A stretch of DNA of 64,000 nt from Triangularia verruculosa (Eukaryota; Ascomycota; Sordariomycetes; Sordariales; Podosporaceae). The notes beneath the pieces were generated by a model that saw nothing but the letters and a program-made list of their open reading frames with translations, made no database searches and had not been told where the DNA came from. Position 1 is the first letter of the stretch; each line of letters opens with the position of its first letter. The stretch is taken from positions 372,001 through 436,000 of the forward strand of contig MU863880.1 of the NCBI GenBank assembly GCA_033296885.1, in the 5' to 3' direction. This document shows, piece after piece, positions 21,771-31,696 of this stretch. The position numbers and the translations under genes are program-made.

Positions 21771-22390
21771 ATGTCTTCGTATTATCTTCACCAGCAGCAC
21801 GCAACACCCGCGACAGCCTCGGCCGTTTCGCACACGCACCATGGCGGCCGCAACAGAAGGGCCCCGAGACTATCTGTCTCGCAGCACCCCCAGAAGCAAT
21901 TTCGCGGTGTGCGGAGCATGAAGGAGTTGACCGAGTCGGTGAACCTCTCCAGCTTCCGATCGAGATTCGAAGCCTGCCGGTCCTTTGATCTGGAAGACGA
22001 CATGGAATTCTGCCCAGGCCTGTTGTCCGAGTCCGAGGTGAGCGCCTCCCCTCTTTGTGCCATGTACAGGTACTGACATTGTTGGCCCCAAAGCAATCGG
22101 CGATGAGCTCATCCTCGGAGCGCTCCTCGTTGGCAAGCAACTCACCTCAGGGCTCTCCTACTCAGCAGCCCATCCAAGTCGCCCACTACCCAGTCCAGAC
22201 GGGCTCGCCAGTATATGCTCCCCCATATCAAAGCCACGTCAGCAACGTGAAGCTCCACCAGCCTGCCGCCACTCGCGCCCGCAACGCCATTCCCATCGTC
22301 AACCCTGCTACCGGCATCACCATGTCTAGCCCACCTCCATCGGTCTCCCCCGCCCGGATGCAGTCGCAAAACATTGGCCGGCGGTGGTAA
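21771..22390 (+). CDS. Small Ser-rich protein with conserved-looking SFRSRFE core, unknown function
   Basis: Two exons (21771-22037, 22094-22390) with a 56-nt intron encode 187 residues. The centre reads FRGVRSMKELTESVN, SFRSRFEA and SFDLEDDMEFCP, a block that looks constrained. The flanks are rich in Ser, Pro, Gln and His and probably disordered. The C-terminal half includes ARNAIPIVNPATGI and SPPPSVSPARM, with SP sites that could be phosphorylated. There is no transmembrane segment or known fold. The intron joins in phase 0 after a Glu. I recall similar small proteins in Pezizomycotina but cannot name a function. The gene sits alone between 5.4 kb and 4 kb of noncoding DNA. Confidence 0.75.
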
Positions 22391-25100
22391 GTTGGGGCTG
22401 TCGTCTCGCTTCCGCAGTGACGCCAGACGAGATTGAGAGCCCCGACTGAACGCCGTCGTCGTCGGTGCAGATTACCATCATTGTAAAATTACTTGCATGC
22501 GCACATTCGTTCCAAGCAGCGGTTCATCTTGGCGGCCACCGAAAAGAAAAGCAAAGGAGCAGGCATCGATTCTTCTTTTTTTTTTTTTTTTTTATTACCT
22601 TCCCTCTGGCAGGCAGGGGTGACAACTACAACCATGGATCTTCGACTTCCTTGCGCAACCCCCTTACGATACTCATCACCTGTACAAACAACATCCTTAA
22701 TCGACTCTTGTGTGCGACTTGTTTCGAAGCGGAAAAAAACTTGACATTTTTTGGGATGGCGCAATGAAAGAATAATCGATACCTCTTCGTTTGTTGTTTC
22801 TGATACCACAAAACGTATATTTGATTCGGTTCGGTGTTCCGACCTCGGAAGATGAGGGCTGCGGTTTTTGTTTTGCGCGCTTACAACGAATGGGTGTTTT
22901 TCAGGTGGTTTTGCATCAACAAGCCAGCTACATATTTTTTTGCATCGGCGCCTTACGACGGAGTTCTTCAGCGGTTTTCAACTTTTTCTGGTTTCTCGAT
23001 ACCATACAACATTTTGGGTTGGGCGTCATCTCTTTTTCATCTCGTCGTTACGGGGAAGCGACGACTTTTCAGTCTCACGATAAAAAAAGTCATAACGGTT
23101 TCACGGGTCTTTACGAGTTCATACAGAGAAAAGAATATCGACATATAGAAGGGCCTGGGAGGTTGGGGCACGGTGTATTGCCCCCCTTCTTTGGTCGTCT
23201 GTTTGGGCGCTATTGGGGTTGTTTTTTCTCTCTTGCAACCTAGGTGTTCTGATCTTTGGGCGGTGCGGGTCTTTACATGGGCAAATATTCCGGGGCTGGT
23301 CGGCAAAGACATGGCGGGTTTTGTTGGTTGAGAAATCTTGGGCGAAGGCAATTCGGGGAGGATGGAGTTGGTTCACTTGTTTTTTTTTCTGTTTCATATT
23401 GTTGTCTATTGTGTGGCTATCTTATGGCCCTTCTTTGTACCATTGGGGTTGGGTGGCACTTCCGGCTTGTGTTTGGGTCCCACCTTTGATATCCTCTTTT
23501 TATTTTTGTCGACTCTGGGGTTTTTCATTTTCAAAGGGCTTTTTTGCATCTCGGACTGGTAAACTGGGCGCGGACTTGAGAAGGTGTGGGAGCACATCAC
23601 TTGTTTCTGGGTTCCCCTCGGGTTGTCTTTTAAGGGAAAAAAAGATATTGACAAAGATATCTTATTTTTTCGTCTTTTGGGCAGGCGCGGGCTCCGGGGT
23701 TTTGGCAACGCATCTTCTTTTGGGAAGCGGGCGCTTTGTGGTGTGTCTGTCTGTGTCTGTGTGTATGTGAGGTTTGATGTGTCTAGTTCGAGGATATCAG
23801 GGCCTGGGTTTTGTCGTGCAGCGGGTGTTCAACGGGTTTCTTGTTGGGGCAGGCGTTGAGACATTGCCAAGATACGAATACTTGTGATTATGGGAAATCG
23901 AACAATCGGCCATTGTATATGCGCCTCTTCGCTCTGACTTTGGGTTTTACATTCTATCAGGAAGTGAGATGTGTGTTTATCCAGCTGTGTATGTCTATCT
24001 GGCAGTAAACCTGACTTGAAAGGATGTTCTCCAAATTGGATCAGGTTAGGTATAGAGAGGGAGGGCTAAAAAAGTTGTCTGTTGATATCCCCTGGTTTGC
24101 TGGAGAGGTGGAATGAGATGCCACGTGGTGTGTGTGGTGAACAACAACATGCGTTCTTGTAAGAGCGGGGACGGAAAAGGGTCAGGTGAGCTTGCTTGTG
24201 GGACGAATCATGGGGGGTACGGGCGGGGATTGATGATGATTTGTTCCTCTTGTGTACCGATGCATGGTTGATCCTCGAGGTGATGAGCAAGGTGTTTATT
24301 TGGGCGGTTAGGTCTTTCTTGTTGGGGTTTGGACTTGGGTCTGCGGTGCCTGATGTTGATCGCATATCTGGGAGTTTGCGGGTGGAGTTAGAGGGTAGGT
24401 ACTTTTGGGGTGTTGGGGGTTGTTTTGCAAGAGTTTAGGGGGTGTGTTGTTTACAGACCTGGTGGTTGGCTCCTTTTCACGTTTTGGGAAGGGACGGCTA
24501 TGTGGGATAGGTAGGTAGCTAGGTATTTACTTATGGTTTGATAAGGAGGTTTGAGATGTACGGATATGTACCAAAGTAATTAAGGGCTTTTATGGTTATA
24601 CGCATTCTTCTTTTGCGAGAAATGCCAGGCGTTGTGTTCTTGTTAAAAAGCATGGGATTGATTGAGTTGTTCTTGGCAGAGGAGAAGTTAGATAGATTTT
24701 CTTTTTAGGTATGAGATGTGAGTATATTGTTCTTTCGTCTGGGCCTCGTCAAACCTTGGACGGTGGGATATCTTGGTCAGATCTGGAGCGGCTGTTCTTG
24801 CGTTGAGGGTGCGTATTGGGGCATTAAGGTGGCAGGATGTTGTTCCAGTAGGGTAGCCCAGGAGAGACGTCGTTGGTTATCTTGGCACTTTAGGGCGGGC
24901 TTTTGGTGTGATGGGGGTTTCTTTTGGTATGCTCTCTGGGAGTTGGGGGGTGGGTGGTGATGGGTGCTCTGGCGGGTTAAGGTGAGTTATGTCCTAACTG
25001 GTTGACATTTAGGATATGTATATTAGAGCTGGTTCGGAGTGGGGTGTTACCCTTAGAAGCTGTGAAGTGGTTCGGAGAGAGCTACTTTGGAGGTTTGGGG

Positions 25101-25405
25101 GTGAAATTATGTCCCAGCTTTCCATCCCCTTTTGCAGGTAGAGAGTGATGTGCGGGAGCTTTATCGGAGGGTTATCAGTGAATACCATCCCAGCTTTCTG
25201 ACCGCGCAAGATAGCTGTGAGATGATGGAGCTGCCTACTTTTGAGGATTAAAAGTGAATGTTGACCCAGCTTCCTGGCTCCTACTGCGCTAGGCAGAGAG
25301 TGATGGAGATGGAGTTGCTCTGGAGGATACGAATGTCATCCCGGTTTTCTGGCACTCTGGCGCCAGGTGGAGGGATACGTGGTAATATCTTGACTGAGTT
25401 TTCTG
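25101..25405. repeat. Degenerate 76-bp tandem repeat, about four units
   Basis: The word CCCAGCTTTC or a close variant recurs at 25113, 25189, 25265 and 25340, a spacing of 76, 76 and 75 bases. It is preceded by GTGAA-like words and followed by AG-rich stretches (AGAGAGTGATG in two units). Units are clearly related but diverged. Confidence 0.75.
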
Positions 25406-25561
25406 GACCTTGCTATCTGTATATCTTCACGGAATGCAGTGGGTCTTGTCTAATCCTGCACTGTGAGGTTGTTGTCTCTGTAGATGCTATGCCGTAACTT
25501 GTCTAGTCTTGAGTAGTTTTACTTCCATCGTTTCTCACCCAAAGGTTGTCCGGACTTAATA

Positions 25562-25922
25562 TTCCCTCCAGATACTTGCCCCAATGTGCTTATCTTAGAG
25601 CAATCTTGACGGATTTGATCTCCTGCTTGCCTCTCCTATCTGACGAATCTATGGTGTTAATACTGCAGAGTTTGCCATGTTACTCCCGTCTCTGGAAATG
25701 CCATATCCTGTCCAAAGGCCTGGACTTTACCGTATCTCTGTCTGGCGTCTCCTATCCAGAGACCATCTTGACTTAAGTTCCTGCCAGATTCCCATCTCAG
25801 CGCCCTTATCTCAGTGCAAGCTCGACACTTTCGATATCCTGCTTTTTTCTTCTGTCTGTGACGAATCTGTGGGGCCGATAGCGAAGAGTTTTACATGTTG
25901 CTCCCATCCGAAGATTTCGGGA
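25562..25922. repeat. Diverged direct duplication with about 218-base offset
   Basis: Segments around 25566-25700 and 25784-25920 align. Shared words include CCAGAT, CTTATCT, GATATCCTGCTT/GATCTCCTGCTT, TGACGAATCT (25641 versus 25859) and CATGTTACTCCC/CATGTTGCTCCC (25676 versus 25894). Confidence 0.7.
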
Positions 25923-26379
25923 GCATTCTGACGCATGGGGCACAATAGCTGGGGCAGGTGAGCGAGTATAATAGTGTGTTCCGCGGCCCTCTCGACGTTC
26001 TTTTCGATTTTTTCCCACAAGCACCCTCCAATCTTGTCGGGTCTCGACAAGTATACAGTGTACGTCCACCATCAGTCCTGCTGTACCTTGATGCCTACTA
26101 TCGCAGACTTGTATCTCTTTTATTAACATTCTTCGTCATCACCAGATAAACACAATGAACCCTGTCGGGGATCCGTCCCGAGGGGGCAACCCCGTCCGCC
26201 GGACGCCCAACCCGGCGGTTAGATCGGCGGCCGGCCACGGCTCCAGCTTCGCCCGGCATGGGCAAGCTCTCAACGAGTAAGCCCTTCCCCTCCTTGTTGC
26301 CCTGCCTGAGCCCTCCCGCCTGAAATCTCCGCTCCTTCCCTCCGGAGCCGGTCACACCTCATTTCCACCGTCCTAGCTC

Positions 26380-26386
26380 TATAAAT
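26380..26386 (+). promoter_or_regulatory. TATA-like element for the BTB gene
   Basis: TATAAAT lies about 155 bases upstream of the ATG at 26541 and is followed by a pyrimidine-rich start-site-like stretch. It favours 26541 as the start codon over an alternative first exon at 26155. Confidence 0.4.
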
Positions 26387-26540
26387 TTCCGCTCAACCTT
26401 CCACTTTCTTCAACTTTCTCTTCCTTTTCTCCTCACCTCATACTCCTGCTTTGAGCCCCTGCCCCATTGATCTACCTCTTCTTCAGCTCCATTCACACAT
26501 ACAATCACTCGATACATTCGCTCGATACAACCCATACACA

Positions 26541-27778
26541 ATGGCTAACCTTTTCAACGCCAGTTGGTTGGCCGGCCGGATGGTCACCATCTACGTGGGG
26601 CCTACAAACCAGCCGTGGAACGTCCATGAGAAGCTGTTGATTGAGAACTCGCCTTTCTTCGCTCGTGCTCTTGAGGCCCTCCGCCGTGAGCAGGACAAGG
26701 TCAACGAGCAGAGGACCGATGGCCCGGCTGGTACTCCCGGTGCCTACAATCACGGCTATGGTCCAGCTCTCGGTTCTCCCTTTGGCCAGCAGAGCGCTGG
26801 TCTTGCCAACACTCCGCCTGCGCTTATTCCGGAGAACAAGAGTGGCTGCGTCTGCCTTGTCGACGTGGACCCCAAGCTCTTCAACATGTTTCTTCGTTGG
26901 GGTTACGGCACTGCCTTTGCCTTGTCTGGTAACACTCGTTCTTTCCGCTTCCCGCGGCCTGTTGATTCCATCAGCGAGGGTGAGGACCCCATGAACGTTG
27001 CCACCGTTCGCGATTAGTATGTCTCCCTCCTCTTTATTGCTGTATATAGCTGCTAACACATCACACACACAGCCTTGGTGTCTACGTCCTAGGCTACAAG
27101 TTTGAGACCGAAGCTCTCCGCAACGCTTGCATCGACGTTCTCTACGATTACTTTGGCCCTGCCTCGGATGATCACTATTGTCTTAAAATGGAAGACGTTG
27201 CCTTTATCTTCGCGAACACCCCCGAGGAAGCTCCCATGCGCCGTTTCTTGGTTGCCCACCTGCTGTTCTACGTCTTCTCGCGCAATCGCCGTGGGGTCTC
27301 CATCCCCGAGGAATGGGGAACCGTTCTCGAGAAAGGTGATTTTGGCATCTCCTGGACCCTCGTCCGCATGCTAGGAGATTGGAATTGGGCTATAGGTAGC
27401 AACGTTCCAGTCATGATCATCAAGCCTCGCAATGAATTTCACGACAAGACCCCGGCTCAGTTGGCCCGCATGAGAATGCTGGCTGGGCTGCCCGGCCGTG
27501 CTGGAGCTTTGGGAGTGGAACTTGGCGAAGGCGGCAGCAACCCCGTCATGATCAAGCGGGAGGAGAGTGCTGTTGTGATTGGCGGCCAGTCGTCCGGCAT
27601 TGGCGAGGTTGCCACGGCTGTTGATGTCCTTCAGGGCTCAGAGGAAGGCCGTGGTGGCAGTGGTCGTGAGGACACTCCCGGCCGATCTACAGGCTTTGGG
27701 CCTATTCGGACTGCCCGGAGAGGTCGCATGGGTGGAAGCCGGGGTGATCACCCTACTTCTCCTTATCAACTCGACTAG
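26541..27778 (+). CDS. BTB/POZ-like domain protein
   Basis: Two exons (26541-27016, 27073-27778) encode 393 residues. The N-terminal part carries a fungal BTB pattern: VTIYVGPTNQPWNVHEKLL, then SPFFARALEAL. A Gly/Pro/Gln-rich insert precedes the second half of the fold (CVCLVDVDPKLFNMFLRWGYG), and LGVYVLGYKFETEALRNACID follows the intron. BTB proteins dimerise and often act as CUL3 adaptors. In fungi many members of this type are of unknown function. The C-terminus is Gly/Arg/Ser-rich and disordered. An alternative first exon at 26155-26275 could extend the N-terminus. Confidence 0.85.
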
Positions 27779-28654
27779 ATAGCTTTCTGGCACCCACAGC
27801 CAGGTCTCTACCATTTTTCCCTTTCGCTTTGATTCAGATCGGCAGTTTGTTGTCTTTCTTTTCGCGTTCACGGCATCATCGCGGTTGACATCGGTCAAGG
27901 GATATGGATAAGGAGCATGGTTACGGGATATGATAAAATGATTTCTCGCGTTTTCTTTCTTCATCATTAGGCATGGCTGGTGTTTATGGCGTGATACCCT
28001 GGGAGGTCTTTAATGGGTGTTTGGGAAAGAGTGAAAAACGGGGTTTCATGCGAATTTGTGTGTTAAATGTTACAAGCTATCATAGGAGAGTATGGGACTT
28101 TCGGTTCTGCCTTCTTCACTGTAAACTAGCAGATTGCTTTAGATCACTGGGGTGATGAGGGCGGGCTGGAGTAGTCGTAATGCTTTATTTTCACAATTAT
28201 TTTTCCGGGTTTAGGTGTGTGATGTTTGTGTGACGCGTGAATGGGAATGTGGTTGGATTATGTGTGACACGAGTTGTGCTTAATGGTGCTCTGAGTTCAG
28301 CTTTGAAGTGCTGTTGTTATACATTATGAAGAGCAAATGATGAGTTTGCTTGCGGCGAACGGACTACAATTGCCTTCATTATGGGATATGAGGTTTGATT
28401 CAGCAAAGACAGGCATTGGTATTTCCCGGCGTCTGATGTCAGTGATTTCTGAGAATAGTTGGGAAGCGTCAAAAAGATAGTCAACAGATGGCAAAAGATA
28501 GTCGGCAGGTCTTGAAAGATGGTACTATACGCTTTGAAAACAGTGCTATGGTGTTGAAAGTATCATCCTTACTTAGCTTTCACCTCTCCTCGAAATGTAA
28601 CCAACATGCAGCCAAAACCATAGTAGAATCACTGTTAAAAGCAAAAAAAGACGT
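27779..28654. other. Convergent intergenic region, BTB and RING genes
   Basis: 3' flanks. T/G-rich on the + strand, no gene-like ORF, no clear repeat. Confidence 0.6.
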
Positions 28655-29953
28655 TTAAACTAAGCGATAAGCCCATCGACCACTGCGCCGTGTATCAATC
28701 TCCTGTCGTCCTGCTCTTTCGACTCCCATGCTATCATTCTCTCGTCCTGTTTCAACCGTGCCATCATTATCATCCTCCGCTTCCTTTCTATACTCCAGCT
28801 GCTTCCTCCTGATCTCCCACACTTTCCTCCACAGCTCCCTCCCCCAGCGCAGGCATTCTGGTATATCCTGCACAACTCTCCTGCAATATGGACAGGTCTT
28901 GTTTACTTTTAGCCAGCCGACAAGACAATCTTTGTGAAACCAGTGGCCGCACACCGGGAAGGAGACTGGTCGGTTGCTGTCACTGTCGCGTTCGAGCTGT
29001 TCCAGGCAGATGGAACAGTCGATGGCTGTGTCTTGGTATGCGTTTTGCTGTGCATAATTGGCGTCCAGGTCGCGACGCTGGTAGATACACTCCCGGACGA
29101 AGCGCGGGGCGAAGAAGGGGAGGGAGGGGAGGTAGTCGACGATTTCGCCGTCCCAGTAATACGCGTCTGGAACTTCCGGGTCGGGGCGTGGCGTTGGTTG
29201 GCGGGCGTGTTCTTGTTGCTGTTGTGGCGGTAGGAAGGACTCGCGGAGTTCAACCAGCTGTTCAAGCTGGATTATACAATCCTGCTGATATGCCAGCATA
29301 GGTATGACTCCCTGATAAGGTGTGATGTAGATGTCTAGAAGGTCCGGTAAGTCGTCTTGCGGTGGTGGCAGTCTCCGGTTCTGACGATGTTGCAGGCGTT
29401 GTTGCTCTGCCGTATCATCACCGACAAGGGTGCGGCCGAAGGGTCTTAAAACCGAAGATGCCGTTTGCAAGGCATGTTCGCGAGCCTTGTCAGCAGTAGC
29501 CCAGGCAGTAACATCATGAGCATCCATAACGTAGCCATCACCACCATGCCAAGCGGCATCCCAGTACATGAGCTGAGCGCTTAAAGCGACGGTCAACGCC
29601 GCGAGCGCGCACTTCATGGCGTCGATGGAGAAATCAATGCTCTCCACTGACGCGGCCAGTCGGCAGTCGGTGCCCCGGTAGTATCTCCGGAGCTGTTGAT
29701 CGTCAATGAACCGGTTTATACGGTCGTTGAGGTCTCTCAGAAGTCTGAACTCCCGACTGTAATCTTTTGGCTCCTGATCTTGCCATAGCATTTCCGTTGC
29801 CGCCTGGTACCAGTAGGCAAAAATCAACTTGGGGCACTCAGGCTCGGCTCTGGCATCCTCCGCCGATACTTTGTCGAGTAGAGCTCCGGTGTTGGTAAGT
29901 AGACGATGCATGGCCTCGGTCATGGGCGACAAGCGGTCTGGGATTTCGGTCAT
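28655..29953 (-). CDS. RING-H2 protein with helical N-terminal domain (type II of this window)
   Basis: Single exon, 432 residues from the ATG at 29953 (MTEIPDRLSPMTEAMHRLL). A RING-H2 finger sits at residues 313-358: CSIC, CGHWFHKDC, CPYC. It is followed by a basic helix with Trp (LRWGRELWRKVWEIRRK). The first 250 residues are mainly helical, with landmarks PKLIFAYWYQAATEMLW, AQLMYWDAAW, FGRTLVGDD and DIYITPYQGVIPML. Counterparts of each can be found in the RING protein at 48435-49415, so the two share an N-terminal domain that I do not recognise. It is a probable E3 ligase. Confidence 0.85.
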   Translation of the reverse strand: MTEIPDRLSPMTEAMHRLLTNTGALLDKVSAEDARAEPECPKLIFAYWYQAATEMLWQDQEPKDYSREFRLLRDLNDRINRFIDDQQLRRYYRGTDCRLAASVESIDFSIDAMKCALAALTVALSAQLMYWDAAWHGGDGYVMDAHDVTAWATADKAREHALQTASSVLRPFGRTLVGDDTAEQQRLQHRQNRRLPPPQDDLPDLLDIYITPYQGVIPMLAYQQDCIIQLEQLVELRESFLPPQQQQEHARQPTPRPDPEVPDAYYWDGEIVDYLPSLPFFAPRFVRECIYQRRDLDANYAQQNAYQDTAIDCSICLEQLERDSDSNRPVSFPVCGHWFHKDCLVGWLKVNKTCPYCRRVVQDIPECLRWGRELWRKVWEIRRKQLEYRKEAEDDNDGTVETGRENDSMGVERAGRQEIDTRRSGRWAYRLV

Positions 29954-30484
29954 GGTGAATGTACTGTGGTTGGACTCGTTACTTGGTGGGTACCTAGGTA
30001 GATCGTTTTGTGCCAGTGAAATGGAAGATGGGAAGAAAAGGTTGATCATGCAAGTTAAGCAAAAGTGTGTTCATCTGGTGTGAGTTTCAGCCCTGGATTT
30101 TACTTTTGGACATAGATCATGTGCATCAAACCTTAGACGAAGGTGAGTAAAACTTTAGACATCTACGGGCTATGAGTGGGATGGAGTCCCGGTCTCCGGA
30201 ACGCCACAATTGTTGTGTGTTGAAGCTATACACGCCCAAGAAAGCCTCTGTACTCAGCTTCTCCTCATCATGAGACCCCATCCTCTCATTCCCTACTATG
30301 GTTCTGCTTAGGTAAGTACCTATCATTCCGCCTTCAGACCATCAAGACCCTTGGCCACTAAAGCATATATTCAGTAAACCCATCTTACAAGCATAACAAA
30401 ACTCCAAAGCGCAAGATAACCTTTCTCATTTTTGCGATGTCTATTTCTCCCCCCTCCCCCCTACGCTCCACCCCCGTAGAGCGA
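29954..30484. other. Intergenic region between two minus-strand RING genes
   Basis: Promoter side of the gene at 28655-29953 and 3' flank of the next RING gene. Contains CTAGGTAG words near 29993 and GTAAGTACCTA near 30311. No gene. Confidence 0.6.
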
Positions 30485-31696
30485 TCACCACCTGAACAGA
30501 GTCATCTCCTCCCCGTTGTCAGCCTGTATAGGCCAACCCATCTCGTTCGCCCAATACAACGGCGAATCCTGACCCAATCTACTATTGAGCTCGGCCAAAT
30601 CACGCTTGACGGGTTCCCATTCAGCGCGGGAATGCTCAGGAGGTGGTGCTGGGAGAGGACGGCTGAATCTGACCTTGGGAACTTTCCTTGCCCAGTATTT
30701 AAACAGCCAGTGGTCCACCCAGTCCCTGCAGAGTTCCGGAATCTTGGTGGTGCTAGAGGAGGTGGTGATGGCGGTATTTTTCGTGTTGATGATAGTCTTG
30801 TCCTGTAATTCTTTGCGGCAGACGGGGCAGGTGTTGTGGTGGGAGAGCCAGGCTTTGATGCACCCCCCTAAAAGAGAAAAAGAGTTAGTTGTGTTTGTTT
30901 GTGGACGAGGTTGGGGTGTTTGTTTGCGGATGAGGTTGGGATGAAGTGAAAGGGTGAAGTGAGAAATGAAGTGAGATGTGAAGGGAGAGTGTGAAGGGAG
31001 AGTGTGGGGTGAGATGTGAAGGGAGAGTGTGAGGTGAGATATGAAGTGAGAGTATGAGGTGAGAGTGTGAGGTGAGACTGTAAGGGCGACAGTATAAAGC
31101 CGATAGTATACATGATACCATAAAGATGATACCATAAAGATGGCACCATAAAGGCGGCCTGTGAAGCAATAAGCATAAAGCATCACCCAAATGAAATACA
31201 TACCATGAAACCAATGCCCACACCCAGGCAAACTCACCACCACCTCTTCTCCCTTCCCCATCCCCATCCCCATCCCACTTCCCTTCGCCGGCCTAAACCC
31301 CTCTATCCCCTCCAGACAAACCACACAATTCTCCTCCCACCCCTCGGGGAAAAGCTCCCTCCTCACCGGCCCCGGAATCCCCGGCAAGTTCTCCACAACC
31401 TCCTCATCCGCCGGCTGACTCGCAGCATAAAACCCATCCTCATCCTCGTCAGCGTTCGCAAACTCACTGTCACGCTCCCACTCATCCTCCTCGTCGTCCT
31501 CATCACCATACCCCCAGTAATACTCATCCTCATCCTCCCTGTCCACCCACTCATCCTCGCCAAACACCCGGTCCCAGTCCCCCTGCCAGTCCGCCCGGCG
31601 CCAGACCAGTGGGTCATCCTCGTCGTCGTCGATAGAACCGAGTACCTCCAAAGTCGACACCACCGCTTGCCTCTGGTCATCATCAATCTCCGACAT
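30485..31696 (-). CDS. RING-H2 protein with acidic N-terminus, split by a 3n intron (type III)
   Basis: Exons 31696-31204 and 30867-30485 give 291 residues. The intron (30868-31203, 336 nt, GTATGT donor, TTTTAG acceptor) lies in the middle of the finger, in phase 1, between CGHWFH and GGC. Splicing yields CVVC, CGHWFHGGC and CPVC with ideal spacing. The N-terminus is highly acidic and Tyr/Trp-rich (EYYWGYGDEDDEEDEWER). The segment LPGIPGPV before the finger parallels LPALPKPL in the RING protein at 45004-46365, suggesting paralogs. The intron is free of stop codons and contains short tandem repeats. Probable E3 ligase of unknown target. Confidence 0.8.
   Translation of the reverse strand: MSEIDDDQRQAVVSTLEVLGSIDDDEDDPLVWRRADWQGDWDRVFGEDEWVDREDEDEYYWGYGDEDDEEDEWERDSEFANADEDEDGFYAASQPADEEVVENLPGIPGPVRRELFPEGWEENCVVCLEGIEGFRPAKGSGMGMGMGKGEEVVVSLPGCGHWFHGMYFIWVMLYAYCFTGRLYGAIFMVSSLWYHVYYRLYTVALTVSPHTLTSYSHFISHLTLSLHISPHTLPSHSPFTSHFISHFTLSLHPNLIRKQTPQPRPQTNTTNSFSLLGGCIKAWLSHHNTCPVCRKELQDKTIINTKNTAITTSSSTTKIPELCRDWVDHWLFKYWARKVPKVRFSRPLPAPPPEHSRAEWEPVKRDLAELNSRLGQDSPLYWANEMGWPIQADNGEEMTLFRW
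30945..31085. repeat. Imperfect purine-rich tandem repeats inside a RING-gene intron
   Basis: GTGAAGGGAGAGT, GTGAGGTGAGA and related words alternate about ten times. On the gene's coding strand this reads as Ser/His/Thr/Leu-rich codons with no stop. Confidence 0.8.

Larger units (their letters stand above)
22391..26540. other. Long T/G-rich gene-poor region with degenerate repeats
   Basis: About 4.1 kb. A long poly-T tract lies near 22576-22594, and the + strand is strongly T and G biased to about 25 kb. Degenerate tandem repeats and a duplicated segment occupy 25.1-25.9 kb. A core-promoter-like TATAAAT lies at 26380. Small ORFs have biased composition and no domains. Confidence 0.5.
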
